Positions 44,968-52,888 of a stretch of 64,000 bases of DNA are shown piece by piece. The stretch comes from Desulfobacteraceae bacterium (GTDB taxonomy: Bacteria > Desulfobacterota > Desulfobacteria > Desulfobacterales > Desulfosalsimonadaceae). The notes beneath the pieces were generated by a model, which saw only the letters and a program-made list of their open reading frames with translations, had not been told where the DNA came from and did no database searches. Positions within the stretch are counted from its first letter, which is position 1. Every line of letters begins with the position of its first letter. The position numbers and the translations under genes were made by a program. The stretch spans positions 62,001 through 126,000 of the forward strand of contig JAABTJ010000002.1 of NCBI GenBank assembly GCA_011389935.1, in the 5' to 3' direction.

Positions 44968-45289
44968 CCTATATAGGCGCAGTCCCTTGCATCATCCAAT
45001 TCCCGCGCAAGCGAAAGCCCTTTTCCGGCCATCATGTCCTTCCCCACCTGCAGCGCCAGACACCGCAATCCCCCCTTCCGTCCTTTACCGTCTTTGACCC
45101 CTTTTTGCCACGTGTTGGGGAATGAAAATTCCTTGACAAAATTCTTTGCGAATAATAAGGAAAGTAGTTTAATTTGGGTTTTTTTGGGGTTTGATCGGCC
45201 TTGTCGCTGCAAAGGATTGATCGGGGTGGCAAACCCTTTTGCCGGTAGATGTCAGTTACAGTCAGCCCATTGAAAGGAACGAATGGAAA
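44968..45289. promoter_or_regulatory. Upstream region of the Rnf operon with a candidate promoter
   Basis: This 322-bp stretch has no convincing gene; the frames crossing it are Pro/Ser/Arg-rich and unrecognisable. A C-rich tract covers about 45040-45115. TTGACA at 45133-45138 is a perfect -35 box, followed by AT-rich sequence (AATAATAAGG at 45151-45160) in which no -10 box fits well. It lies about 130 bases before the cytochrome start and is the best promoter candidate for the operon. Confidence 0.4.
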
Positions 45290-45907
45290 ATGCCTGACAA
45301 GAAGAATTTGAAAATTGCCTATGCCGTTGCCGGGATATGCATTGTGGTTGCCGTTATCGCATACGTGGCGGCCTCCGCGCCAAGGGCGGAAGAAGCGCCT
45401 GTGCGTGTCCATTTTGAAGTCACCGGGACGGAAAACGTGCTTTTCGGTCACATGGTCCACCTGGAAGACTATGGAAATTCCTGTGCGGACTGCCACCACG
45501 AATTCGCCGATACCATCGGGAAGATGGAATCCTCCTGCGGGACCTGCCATGAAAGCGGGGTGCTGGGCCAACCGGCGTTCGGCGAAGAGGGGCTTTTCGA
45601 TCATGAAGGGCACGAATACGACTACGGCCTTTCCTGCATGGAATGCCACCACGAGATGGACGATTTCGGCATGGATCCCGGACAGTGCAGCGAGTGTCAC
45701 GGCTCGCCGGGAGAGATGGCGGACATTACCCACGCAAAATGTATCGACTGCCACAATCAGATGGGCGGACCGGTGGAAGAGGACTGCAGTTCCTGCCATG
45801 TGCCGCGGGGCAGAACCGATGCATTCCATGGGCAGTGCATGGAATGTCATGAACGCGAAGGCAAGGGGCCGATCGAAGCGGATTGCGCCGGTTGCCACGG
45901 ATTTTAG
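45290..45907 (+). CDS. Octahaem c-type cytochrome, Rnf-associated
   Basis: The product is 205 residues. An uncleaved anchor or signal helix (about 8-29, after KKNLKIA) exports the rest to the periplasm. Eight CxxCH haem-binding motifs are visible: CADCH, CGTCH, CMECH, CSECH, CIDCH, CSSCH, CMECH and CAGCH, arranged in cytochrome c3-like fashion with extra His residues for axial ligation. It is the first gene of the rnf unit, 73 bases before rnfC, like the multihaem cytochromes that accompany Rnf in some sulfate reducers and in Methanosarcina. It likely passes electrons between the Rnf flavin subunits and periplasmic carriers. Confidence 0.9.
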   Translation: MPDKKNLKIAYAVAGICIVVAVIAYVAASAPRAEEAPVRVHFEVTGTENVLFGHMVHLEDYGNSCADCHHEFADTIGKMESSCGTCHESGVLGQPAFGEEGLFDHEGHEYDYGLSCMECHHEMDDFGMDPGQCSECHGSPGEMADITHAKCIDCHNQMGGPVEEDCSSCHVPRGRTDAFHGQCMECHEREGKGPIEADCAGCHGF

Positions 45908-45980
45908 CAGGACGTGGCCCGGGTGTTATCCCCAAGCTCGATTTTGTGGTTAATCAGTTTATTCATGTAAAGGTAGATCA

Positions 45981-47267
45981 ATGATTAATAGGTCAATTTT
46001 CGGAATCGCTCCCCCGAAGCTAACGTATGATGTGATCGATGCGGAACCGCCAAAACCGATTTCTGTCGTTCCGAAAGAAAAAGTGACATTGTTTATCGCG
46101 GAGTCCCTGGAAACGTCTTCGGGCCTGTTGATCCAGACAGGCGCCCACGTGACGGCCGGGGAAAAACTGAAGCTGCTTCCGGATTCCGTCGCCTATGCGA
46201 TCTCCCCGGTGTCCGGCAGCGTTGATTCGGTTTCCCCTTTTACCGGTATTATGGGGAAACAGTTGACCGCGGTGGTGATCAAAACCGAAAACGGGGCGGA
46301 AGCGCCGCAGGCCGACGAAGCATTCGGAGAGGCGGCCAAAACACCCGGGCTTGAAACCGCCCTTGCGTTCCTTGCCGGACTTCCCGGCGCCCCTGATTTT
46401 TCAGCGCTCGCCAGAAAGGACGACCCGGTGAAGACGATTCTGATCATGGGTGCGGACAACGATCTGATGACGATAACCAATCAGTTCGTGGTCAAAACCG
46501 ATTCGGGCGCGATCCGGAGCGGCGTGGATATATTGAGAAAAATGACCGGCAGCCGGAATGTCAATATTGCCATGGCCGTTCCCGCCAACCTGGTGCAGGC
46601 CGCCGGAGCGTCCGGGGTCAGCGTAAAGGGGGTTTCGAATCTTTACCCGCAGGCGCATCCGGAAATGGTCGCCTTTGATTTCATGGGGAAAGACGCCGCC
46701 GGCAGCAAGGACGACATGACCTTTTTCTCCGCCGAAGCCGTTTCAAAAATTGGCCGCGCCTTTACCGAGGGGAAAATTCCTTTCGAAAAAATCATTACCT
46801 TCGTTGGAAAAGACGGCGCCAAAAAGATCGTTTCCGCTCCTGTGGGCACTCATGTAAGGGATATTCTGGAAAAAGTGGGTGCATCGGTAAAGGACGGCGA
46901 CCGGATTGTTTTCGGCGGACCCATGACCGGGGTTTCCGTTTATTCCATCGATCATCCCGTAGAGCCGGATACGGACGCCATTATCGTTCAGGACAAAAAT
47001 CAAATTATCGCCAGCGAGGATTTGGCATGCATCAATTGCGGGCAGTGCGTCCGTGTATGCCCGACCCATGTGCCGGTCAACGAACTGATCCGGTACCTGG
47101 ATGCCGGGGAATATGAACAGGCTGCGGAACGGGCCGAACTGGATGCGTGCATCGAATGCGGATATTGCACATACGTCTGTGAATCGCGGATTCCGATTTT
47201 TCAGCACATCAGACTGGCCAAGCATGCACTTGAACGCATGAAAGCTGCGGAGGAAAATAATGTCTAA
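45981..47267 (+). CDS. rnfC: Rnf complex subunit C, variant without the usual FMN/NADH motifs
   Basis: The product is 428 residues. The C-terminal part is ordinary RnfC: an SLBB region (about 285-335) and two [4Fe-4S] motifs, CINCGQCVRVCP (about 352-363) and CIECGYCTYVC (about 391-401). The middle part is not. Ordinary RnfC, like Nqo1/NuoF, has a GGAGFPTxVKL loop and an NGAECEPY block for FMN and NADH. At the matching places this protein has FLAGLPGAPDFSALAR and ILIMGADNDLMTITNQ. The N-terminal barrel-sandwich part is recognisable (AISPVSGSVDSVSP). It therefore seems to keep electron-transfer clusters but may not bind NADH. It overlaps rnfD by eight bases. Confidence 0.88.
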   Translation: MINRSIFGIAPPKLTYDVIDAEPPKPISVVPKEKVTLFIAESLETSSGLLIQTGAHVTAGEKLKLLPDSVAYAISPVSGSVDSVSPFTGIMGKQLTAVVIKTENGAEAPQADEAFGEAAKTPGLETALAFLAGLPGAPDFSALARKDDPVKTILIMGADNDLMTITNQFVVKTDSGAIRSGVDILRKMTGSRNVNIAMAVPANLVQAAGASGVSVKGVSNLYPQAHPEMVAFDFMGKDAAGSKDDMTFFSAEAVSKIGRAFTEGKIPFEKIITFVGKDGAKKIVSAPVGTHVRDILEKVGASVKDGDRIVFGGPMTGVSVYSIDHPVEPDTDAIIVQDKNQIIASEDLACINCGQCVRVCPTHVPVNELIRYLDAGEYEQAAERAELDACIECGYCTYVCESRIPIFQHIRLAKHALERMKAAEENNV

Positions 47268-48228
47268 TCGGATGCAATTAACGGTTTCCCATGCGCCATT
47301 CTGGCATACCGGGAGCAGTGTCTCAGTCAAGTATTATCATATCATGGCAGCGGCGATGATTGCAGTTATTGCCGGTCTGGTGCAGTACGGAATTCCCGCA
47401 CTGGCCGTGATCGCGCTGTCCGTCGGCAGCGCCATGATATGGGAGTCCATTTTCAACTACCTTGCGAAGCGTCCGAATACCATAGATGACGGAAATGCCG
47501 CACTGATCGGACTGATCTTCGCCATGCTGCTCCCCGCGGTAACGCCCTGGTGGGTGGTCATAACCGGTACATTCCTGGCAATCGTTATCGGGAAGCAGAT
47601 ATACGGCGGGCTCGGCGCCAACCCGTTTAACCCGGTGGTCGTGGCCTACGCCATCCTTATCCTGTCGTGGCCCATTTTTCTCGACTACAACGCCGCCCTG
47701 GTCGATTACGTATTTTCATTCGACCCGGTCTATCCCATGGCAGCAGTCAAGTTTCAGGGCGCCGCCGCGGTGGAGAATTTTTCCGTCACCGATCTGCTTT
47801 TGGGACGTCAGGCCGCCGGAATCGGAACGGGCTTCGGTATCGGGCTGATTATCGGGGGGATATATCTCATTGTCAGGGGCTTTATCCGCTGGGAAATTGC
47901 CGTATCTTTTCTGGCCGGCATTTTTGTGACCGCGCTGCTTTTCAACCTGAAAAACCCCGAGGTCTATGCCGGTCCCGGTTTTCACGTTTTCACGGGCATG
48001 TCCCTGATCGGGGCCTTTTTCCTGGCAACAGAAGACTCGTCGTCACCCGTGAATTTTGTTCCAATGCTCATCTACGGCGCGCTCGGCGGCTTTTTGACCG
48101 TCCTGATCCGGAATATCGGCGTCCACGTGGACGGGGTCATTTTTGCACTGCTCATCATAAGCCTGGTAAATCCGATTGTTGATAAAATCCGGCCCAAAGC
48201 CAAAAGAAGGGTTATGAACTATGCGTGA
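47260..48228 (+). CDS. rnfD: Rnf complex subunit D, diverged flavinylation region
   Basis: The product is 322 residues with about nine or ten membrane helices. RnfD is a membrane subunit of the Rnf ion pump. GLGANPFNPVVVAYAIL (about 110-126) and WPIFLDYN match family blocks. The usual S/T-x-A-T motif that carries covalent FMN, followed by GSIGETS, is not seen; the region reads AAAVENFSVTDLLLG and then AAGIGTGFGIG (about 168-192). It overlaps both neighbours by eight bases. Confidence 0.88.
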   Translation: MSNRMQLTVSHAPFWHTGSSVSVKYYHIMAAAMIAVIAGLVQYGIPALAVIALSVGSAMIWESIFNYLAKRPNTIDDGNAALIGLIFAMLLPAVTPWWVVITGTFLAIVIGKQIYGGLGANPFNPVVVAYAILILSWPIFLDYNAALVDYVFSFDPVYPMAAVKFQGAAAVENFSVTDLLLGRQAAGIGTGFGIGLIIGGIYLIVRGFIRWEIAVSFLAGIFVTALLFNLKNPEVYAGPGFHVFTGMSLIGAFFLATEDSSSPVNFVPMLIYGALGGFLTVLIRNIGVHVDGVIFALLIISLVNPIVDKIRPKAKRRVMNYA

Positions 48229-48820
48229 AATGGTAAAGATGGTGATCACCTTGACGATCCTTGCAGCGTTTTCCGGGGGGTTGCTGGCAGCGGTCAAAAC
48301 GTCCACTTCGGATCGAATCGAACAGGCCGTACTTGAGTATGTGCAGGGCCCTGCGATTCTGTCCATCATGTCGGATGTTTCCAACGATCCGCTTGCAGAC
48401 CGTTTTACCCTGGAAATTGACGGAACGGATGTCGATTTTTTTGTGGGAAAGAAAAACGGCGCACCGGAGCTGGTTGCGTTTGAAACCAAGGCTTCCGGAT
48501 ACGGCGGTGATATCGGCGTGATGGTGGGGGTAAAAATCGATACCGGAGAAATTTATGGCATCGACGTTACCACTCACAGTGAAACACCGGGCGTCGGTGC
48601 AAGGGCGGAAACCGATATACGCTTTAAGACCTCGTTTGTCGGCATCCCGATAATTGATGAAGAAAAAATCCAGATCGGGGACGACGGGGGCGACATCGCC
48701 GCCATCGGCGGAGCGACCGTTACCTCGCGCGCCGTATCCCTTGCGGTTCGCCGCGCCGGCAAAATTTTCGAGCAGCATAAATCCGAAATCAAAAAAGAGG
48801 TCGACACCTTTTCCGGTTAG
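48221..48820 (+). CDS. rnfG: Rnf complex subunit G (covalent flavoprotein)
   Basis: The product is 199 residues: one N-terminal membrane helix (about 5-25) and a periplasmic FMN-binding domain. The motif IGGATVTSRAVSLAVR (about 165-180) holds the Thr that becomes flavinylated in RnfG, with Gly in place of the common Ser of SGAT. THSETPGVGARAE is also conserved. It would be the natural electron partner of the periplasmic octahaem cytochrome. Confidence 0.92.
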   Translation: MREMVKMVITLTILAAFSGGLLAAVKTSTSDRIEQAVLEYVQGPAILSIMSDVSNDPLADRFTLEIDGTDVDFFVGKKNGAPELVAFETKASGYGGDIGVMVGVKIDTGEIYGIDVTTHSETPGVGARAETDIRFKTSFVGIPIIDEEKIQIGDDGGDIAAIGGATVTSRAVSLAVRRAGKIFEQHKSEIKKEVDTFSG

Positions 48821-48833
48821 GAGTTAACAGATC

Positions 48834-49427
48834 ATGGCAAAAACGATTGCACAGGAATTTAAAAAAGGTTTATGGGATGAAATCCCCCCATTTCGCCTGG
48901 TTTTGGGATTATGTCCGACCCTGGCGGTGACCACGTCCGCTGAAAACGGCATCGGAATGGGCTTGGCCACAACATTCGTGCTTGTATGCTCCAATATGCT
49001 CGTATCGGTTCTCCGAGGCATCATTCCCTCGAAAATCAGGGTCCCGTGCTTCATCATCATCATAGCGACCTTTGTCATCATGGTGGAACTATTGATGCAG
49101 GCCTTTACTTACGGGCTTTTCCTGAACCTCGGCATATTCATCCCCTTGATCGTGGTTAACTGTATCGTCCTTGGCCGGGCCGAAGCATTTGCGTCAAAGA
49201 ATAAGTTTTTGCCTTCTCTTGCAGACGGCCTGGGTATCGGGGTCGGCTATACCCTGTCGCTGGGCGTGCTCGGTTCCATTCGCGAATCTTTGGGCAGCGG
49301 CACGATTTTCGGCAACGCGGTGTTCGGGCCGAATTTTCAGCCCTTCGAGTTCATGGTACAGGCGCCCGGCGCGTTTATGGCATTGGGGCTGTTGTTGTGC
49401 ATCATGAATATCCTTGGCAAAAAATAA
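48834..49427 (+). CDS. rnfE: Rnf complex subunit E
   Basis: The product is 197 residues with six membrane helices. RnfE pairs with RnfA in an inverted-topology membrane core that holds an iron-sulfur centre. Conserved blocks are FRLVLGLCPTLAVTTS (about 18-33, including the cluster Cys) and IPLIVVNCIVLGRAEAFAS (about 103-121, second Cys). An adequate ribosome site precedes the start. Confidence 0.95.
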   Translation: MAKTIAQEFKKGLWDEIPPFRLVLGLCPTLAVTTSAENGIGMGLATTFVLVCSNMLVSVLRGIIPSKIRVPCFIIIIATFVIMVELLMQAFTYGLFLNLGIFIPLIVVNCIVLGRAEAFASKNKFLPSLADGLGIGVGYTLSLGVLGSIRESLGSGTIFGNAVFGPNFQPFEFMVQAPGAFMALGLLLCIMNILGKK

Positions 49428-49478
49428 CAGTGCTTCGAATATAAATACAGTATCTGCGCAAAAAGCAGGAGACGATCA

Positions 49479-50054
49479 ATGGGCGATTTTACAGTTCTGA
49501 TCATTAGCAGCATATTCATCAACAACATCATCCTGGCACAGTATCTCGGCGCATGCCCCTTCGTGGGAACGTCCAAGAAAATGGAAACCGCCGTGGGCAT
49601 GGCCGGGGCCGTCGTATTCGTACTGACCATGGCCGGAATGATTACATGGATCATCAACACCTATTTCCTTGTCCAGCTCAACATCGAGTTTTTACGGACC
49701 ATCGCCTTTATCATGGTGATCGCCTCCCTGGTCCAGTTCGTCGAGATGTTTCTTAAAAAGAGCATCCCCGCGCTGTACGCCGGGCTTGGCATTTTTCTCC
49801 CGCTGATTACGACCAACTGTGCGGTCATGGGTGTCTGCCTGCTGAACGTGCAGGACGAGTTGACATTCTTACAGGCGATCATCACCTCCGCGGCATATGC
49901 CGTTGGTTTCGGGGTTGCGCTCGTTCTTTTCGCCGGTGTGCGGGAACGCATCAACCTCGGCCGGGTTCCCAGTCCGCTTCGGGACACCTCGATCGGACTT
50001 GTCACCGCCGGAATGCTGGCGATGGCGTTTATCGGGTTCAGGGGGATGGTGTAA
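49479..50054 (+). CDS. rnfA: Rnf complex subunit A
   Basis: The product is 191 residues with six membrane helices. RnfA mirrors RnfE. Conserved blocks are FINNIILAQYLGACPFVGTSKK (about 13-34, written here as the block around the Cys of GACPF) and LPLITTNCAVMGVCLLN near 107. AGGAG lies before the ATG. A 255-bp spacer filled by repeats separates it from rnfB. Confidence 0.95.
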   Translation: MGDFTVLIISSIFINNIILAQYLGACPFVGTSKKMETAVGMAGAVVFVLTMAGMITWIINTYFLVQLNIEFLRTIAFIMVIASLVQFVEMFLKKSIPALYAGLGIFLPLITTNCAVMGVCLLNVQDELTFLQAIITSAAYAVGFGVALVLFAGVRERINLGRVPSPLRDTSIGLVTAGMLAMAFIGFRGMV

Positions 50055-50071
50055 GAAGGCAGAATGTGATT

Positions 50072-50267
50072 AGAACCCAGCTCAACATTCGGATTTCGGT
50101 TCAAGATTGCGGCGGCGTCTTGTTTCAAGCCGCAGATATTCCCAAGTATTTCGAGGATTTGAAATAAGACACCAACAAAGATGATGGACTCGTAAAAAGT
50201 TGCGATTGGACTTTTTACATGGCCGTCAAAGATATTGGGCCGAAAGATAATTTTAAGATGGGTTCTA
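50072..50267. repeat. Type I palindromic element, copy 3, with a nested insertion
   Basis: Outer arms are AGAACCCAGCTCAACATT on the left and TTTTAAGATGGGTTCT on the right. Inner arms GGCGTCTTGTTTCAA and TTGAAATAAGACACC pair as in other type I copies. Removing 51 bases (the 45-bp insert at 50183-50227 plus one 6-bp repeat) restores a standard-length element of about 145 bp. It fills the spacer between rnfA and rnfB. Confidence 0.88.
50183..50227. mobile_element. Short type II derivative inserted in a type I element
   Basis: The 45-bp insert begins GATGGACTCGTAAAAAGT and ends ACTTTTTACATGGCCGTC, the end sequences of type II elements, with only nine bases between. It is flanked by AAAGAT at 50177-50182 and AAAGAT at 50228-50233; an uninterrupted type I element has this word once (CAACAAAGATATTGGGC). 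This is the pattern of a target-site duplication. No transposase is encoded, so any movement would have been in trans. Confidence 0.75.
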
Positions 50268-50309
50268 TTATCGGTTTACGGATAATTCATCATACACAAG
50301 GGGTTTGAC

Positions 50310-52400
50310 GTGCTCGCATCGATTCTGTTCACACTCGGACTCGGGGGCGCCTGTGGTATTGTCCTGAGTTTTGCTTCAAAGGTATTTTATGTATACGAAG
50401 ATCCGCGCATTGCCCAGGTGGAAAATCTCCTGGCCGGTGCCAATTGCGGCGGTTGTGGATATCCCGGCTGTTCCGGGGCCGCCGAGGCGATTGTTGCGGG
50501 AAAAGCACCGCCTTCTGTATGCATCCTTGTCGGGCCGGAAAATGTTGCGGCCATCGCTGAAATCACCGGCGGGGAAGCCGGAACCGCGGAAGCCCTGAAA
50601 TCCTACAACGAATGTATGGGTGGATCCCGCGCGACGGACCGTTTCATCTACCAGGGTGTCAACAAATGCAGCGCCGTGGCTTCCCTGTACGGCGGAAAGC
50701 GGGACTGCACCATCGGCTGCCTGGGATACGGCGACTGCGTCCGCGCCTGCAAATTCAATGCGCTTGCAATCGGTGCGGAAGGCTATCCGGTTGTGGACTA
50801 TGAACGCTGCGTCGGGTGCGGCGCCTGCCAGGCCGTATGCCCCAAGACCATTATCGAGGTCAGCCCCATGTCGGCCCGTCTCATGCATCTCAACCGGGAA
50901 GACGACGCGCTGGCGCCATGCCAGCAGACATGCCCGGCGGAAATCGATATTCCCCGCTATATCGACCACATCCGGAAAGGCGAATACGAGGCCGCCGTCA
51001 ATACCATCCGGGAGAGAAATCCCCTGCTGCTGACTTGCGGCCGGGTATGCCCCCATCCCTGCGAGACGATGTGCCGTCGCGCCATTGAAGATGAACCCGT
51101 TTCCATCAACCAGTTGAAGCGTTTTGTGGCCGATATTGAAATGAATTCCGGCAAGCGCTACCCCATCCCCTGCGCTTCGGATACGGGAAAGCGTGTGGCC
51201 ATTATCGGCGGCGGGCCGGCAGGTCTGAGCGCGGCCTATTTTCTTCGCAGACTGGGGCACCATCCGACCATTTTCGAAGCCATGCCCAAACTCGGCGGCA
51301 TGATCCGCTACGGCATTCCCGAGTACAGGCTGCCCAAGGAGGTTCTTGACTGGGAGATCCAGGGCATCCTGAACCTGGGCATCGACCATCATGTCAATGT
51401 TGAGATGGGTTTTGACTTCGACCTGGGCTCCTTGATCGGCGCGGGGTTCGACGCCGTATTTTTCGGCGTTGGCGCCTGGAACGACTACAATCTCAACATC
51501 CCCGGCGAGGACCTCAAAGGGTGCTACACCGGCATCAACTTCCTGGCGCGGGTGGGGAAAAACGAACCGATCGATATCGGCAAGCGGGTCGCGGTTGTCG
51601 GGGGCGGCAACACCGCCATCGACTGCGCGCGCACCCTGGTTCGGATGGGCCTTGAAAAGGTGTATCTCGTATACCGCCGCACCCGAAAGGAAATGCCCGC
51701 AAACGATGTCGAAATCGTAGCAGCGGATCATGAAGGGATCGAATTCATCTTTCTTGCCGCGCCCAACCGGGTGCTGGAAGACGAGGACGGGCGTGCCAAG
51801 GGGCTTGAATATCTAAGGATGGAGCTTGGCGAACCCGATGCCAGCGGCCGGCGCCGTCCGGTGCCCGTGGAGGGGTCCGAGACCGTTCTCGAGGTCGATA
51901 CCATTATATCCGCCATTGGTCAAAATCCGAATCTTTCCTTCAAACAGCCGGGAACCCGCCTTGATCAGCTGGAAATCACCCGCTGGAACACCTTTGAGGT
52001 CAATCCGGAAACGTGCCAGACCAATGTGCCTTATATTTTTGCCGCCGGCGACTCCCAGACAGGACCGGCCACCGTGGTGGAAGCCATTGGCGGCGCCCGG
52101 CGGGCAGCGCGGGCCATGGATCAGTTTTTGCGCGGCAAGCCGTTCATCGGCGAGCCCCGGGCGCTGCTTTCGCAAAAAAAGATCGGGGAATCGATTTTCG
52201 AAAGGGTGCCGGGAATAAAGCAGACCAAACGGGCGGAAATGCCCGAGTTGCCCGTCCAGGAAAGAATTACCTGCTTTGACGAAGTGGACCTGGTGATCAA
52301 CGAAGCGAATGCCATGAAAGAATCCAACCGTTGCCTGAATTGCTGCAGGCTGTGTTATGATCCGGACATTTCGATCGATACGAAAAGACCGGCTGCGTGA
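50310..52400 (+). CDS. rnfB: RnfB fused to a GltD/NfnB-like FAD-NAD(P)H oxidoreductase
   Basis: The product is 696 residues, while ordinary RnfB has about 190-330. The N-terminus is classical RnfB: a membrane helix (1-25), the ANCGGCGYPGC cluster motif with Cys46, 49, 54 and 71, then two [4Fe-4S] motifs (Cys133/137/143/147 and Cys167/170/173/177). From about residue 200 it continues as a glutamate-synthase small-subunit-like module: CQQTCPAEIDIP and CGRVCPHPCETMC (iron-sulfur ligands), the FAD motif VAIIGGGPAGLSAAY (about 296-310), LGGMIRYGIPEYRLP and the NAD(P)H motif VAVVGGGNTAIDCA (about 428). A Cys-rich CLNCCRLC lies near the end. The GTG start has AAGGGG upstream. It would link ferredoxin-side electron flow to NAD(P)H within RnfB. 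It is last in the rnf order but set off by repeats. Confidence 0.93.
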   Translation: MLASILFTLGLGGACGIVLSFASKVFYVYEDPRIAQVENLLAGANCGGCGYPGCSGAAEAIVAGKAPPSVCILVGPENVAAIAEITGGEAGTAEALKSYNECMGGSRATDRFIYQGVNKCSAVASLYGGKRDCTIGCLGYGDCVRACKFNALAIGAEGYPVVDYERCVGCGACQAVCPKTIIEVSPMSARLMHLNREDDALAPCQQTCPAEIDIPRYIDHIRKGEYEAAVNTIRERNPLLLTCGRVCPHPCETMCRRAIEDEPVSINQLKRFVADIEMNSGKRYPIPCASDTGKRVAIIGGGPAGLSAAYFLRRLGHHPTIFEAMPKLGGMIRYGIPEYRLPKEVLDWEIQGILNLGIDHHVNVEMGFDFDLGSLIGAGFDAVFFGVGAWNDYNLNIPGEDLKGCYTGINFLARVGKNEPIDIGKRVAVVGGGNTAIDCARTLVRMGLEKVYLVYRRTRKEMPANDVEIVAADHEGIEFIFLAAPNRVLEDEDGRAKGLEYLRMELGEPDASGRRRPVPVEGSETVLEVDTIISAIGQNPNLSFKQPGTRLDQLEITRWNTFEVNPETCQTNVPYIFAAGDSQTGPATVVEAIGGARRAARAMDQFLRGKPFIGEPRALLSQKKIGESIFERVPGIKQTKRAEMPELPVQERITCFDEVDLVINEANAMKESNRCLNCCRLCYDPDISIDTKRPAA

Positions 52401-52450
52401 TCTTTGTTTCCGCTGCCGGTTGCATGCACCCGCGTGCCACCGTCAGCCTG

Positions 52451-52592
52451 GAACCCATCTCAACATTCGGATTTCGGTTCAAGATCGCGGCGGCGTCTTG
52501 TTTCAAACCGCAGACAACCTCGCGTATTTCTATGATTTGAAATAAGACGCCAACAAAGAGATTGGGCCGAAAGATAATTTTGAGATCGGTTC
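52451..52592. repeat. Type I palindromic element, copy 4
   Basis: This 142-bp element has outer arms GAACCCATCTCAACATT and a matching TTTTGAGATCGGTTC, with inner arms GGCGTCTTGTTTCAAA and TTTGAAATAAGACGCC. It is in the same orientation as the copy at 50072, so the fused rnfB gene is bracketed by direct repeats. It lies 50 bases after the rnfB stop and could act as a terminator-like hairpin. Confidence 0.88.
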
Positions 52593-52888
52593 TACTCCCC
52601 CCATGTAGTCCACAGCATACCGTTTTCCGCGTTTTTTACGAAATACCCCCGCATTTGACGTCTTTTCCAAGCATACACCAATACTCCACCCCGTAGATTA
52701 AAATACATTTTTCACCGTATATCCTTTGCCCTCCGATTGGTTTATCAATAAGTCAAAACGGCAGACAATCTGAACAACATCGTTTTTGTTCCGGTTCATA
52801 GGTTCGCATTTTTCATTTTTTTTCACCCGAACCGTATTGCATTTCGACGTGTTTTGACCGTGCAGTACAATCTTATTGGGAGGATACC
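52593..52888. promoter_or_regulatory. Upstream region of the rpoH-like gene
   Basis: This AT-rich stretch of about 296 bp contains no recognisable gene. A TACAAT box at about 52865-52870 lies 20 bases before the start, with only weak -35 candidates (TTTCGA 18 bases upstream). A GGGAGG ribosome site precedes the ATG. I see no obvious repeat or operator. Confidence 0.35.

Noticed and set aside
44547-45212. 221-codon minus-strand frame across the ftsZ end and the structured region
   Set aside because: It is Arg/Ser/Pro-rich, overlaps ftsZ on the opposite strand, crosses the perfect hairpin and matches no family I know.
50376-51731. 451-codon open frame opposite rnfB
   Set aside because: It is a shadow of the rnfB-oxidoreductase frame; no domain or start signal supports it.
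757-52592. CRISPR array formed by the repeated palindromes
   Set aside because: The copies are single, long, kilobases apart and lack regular spacers.
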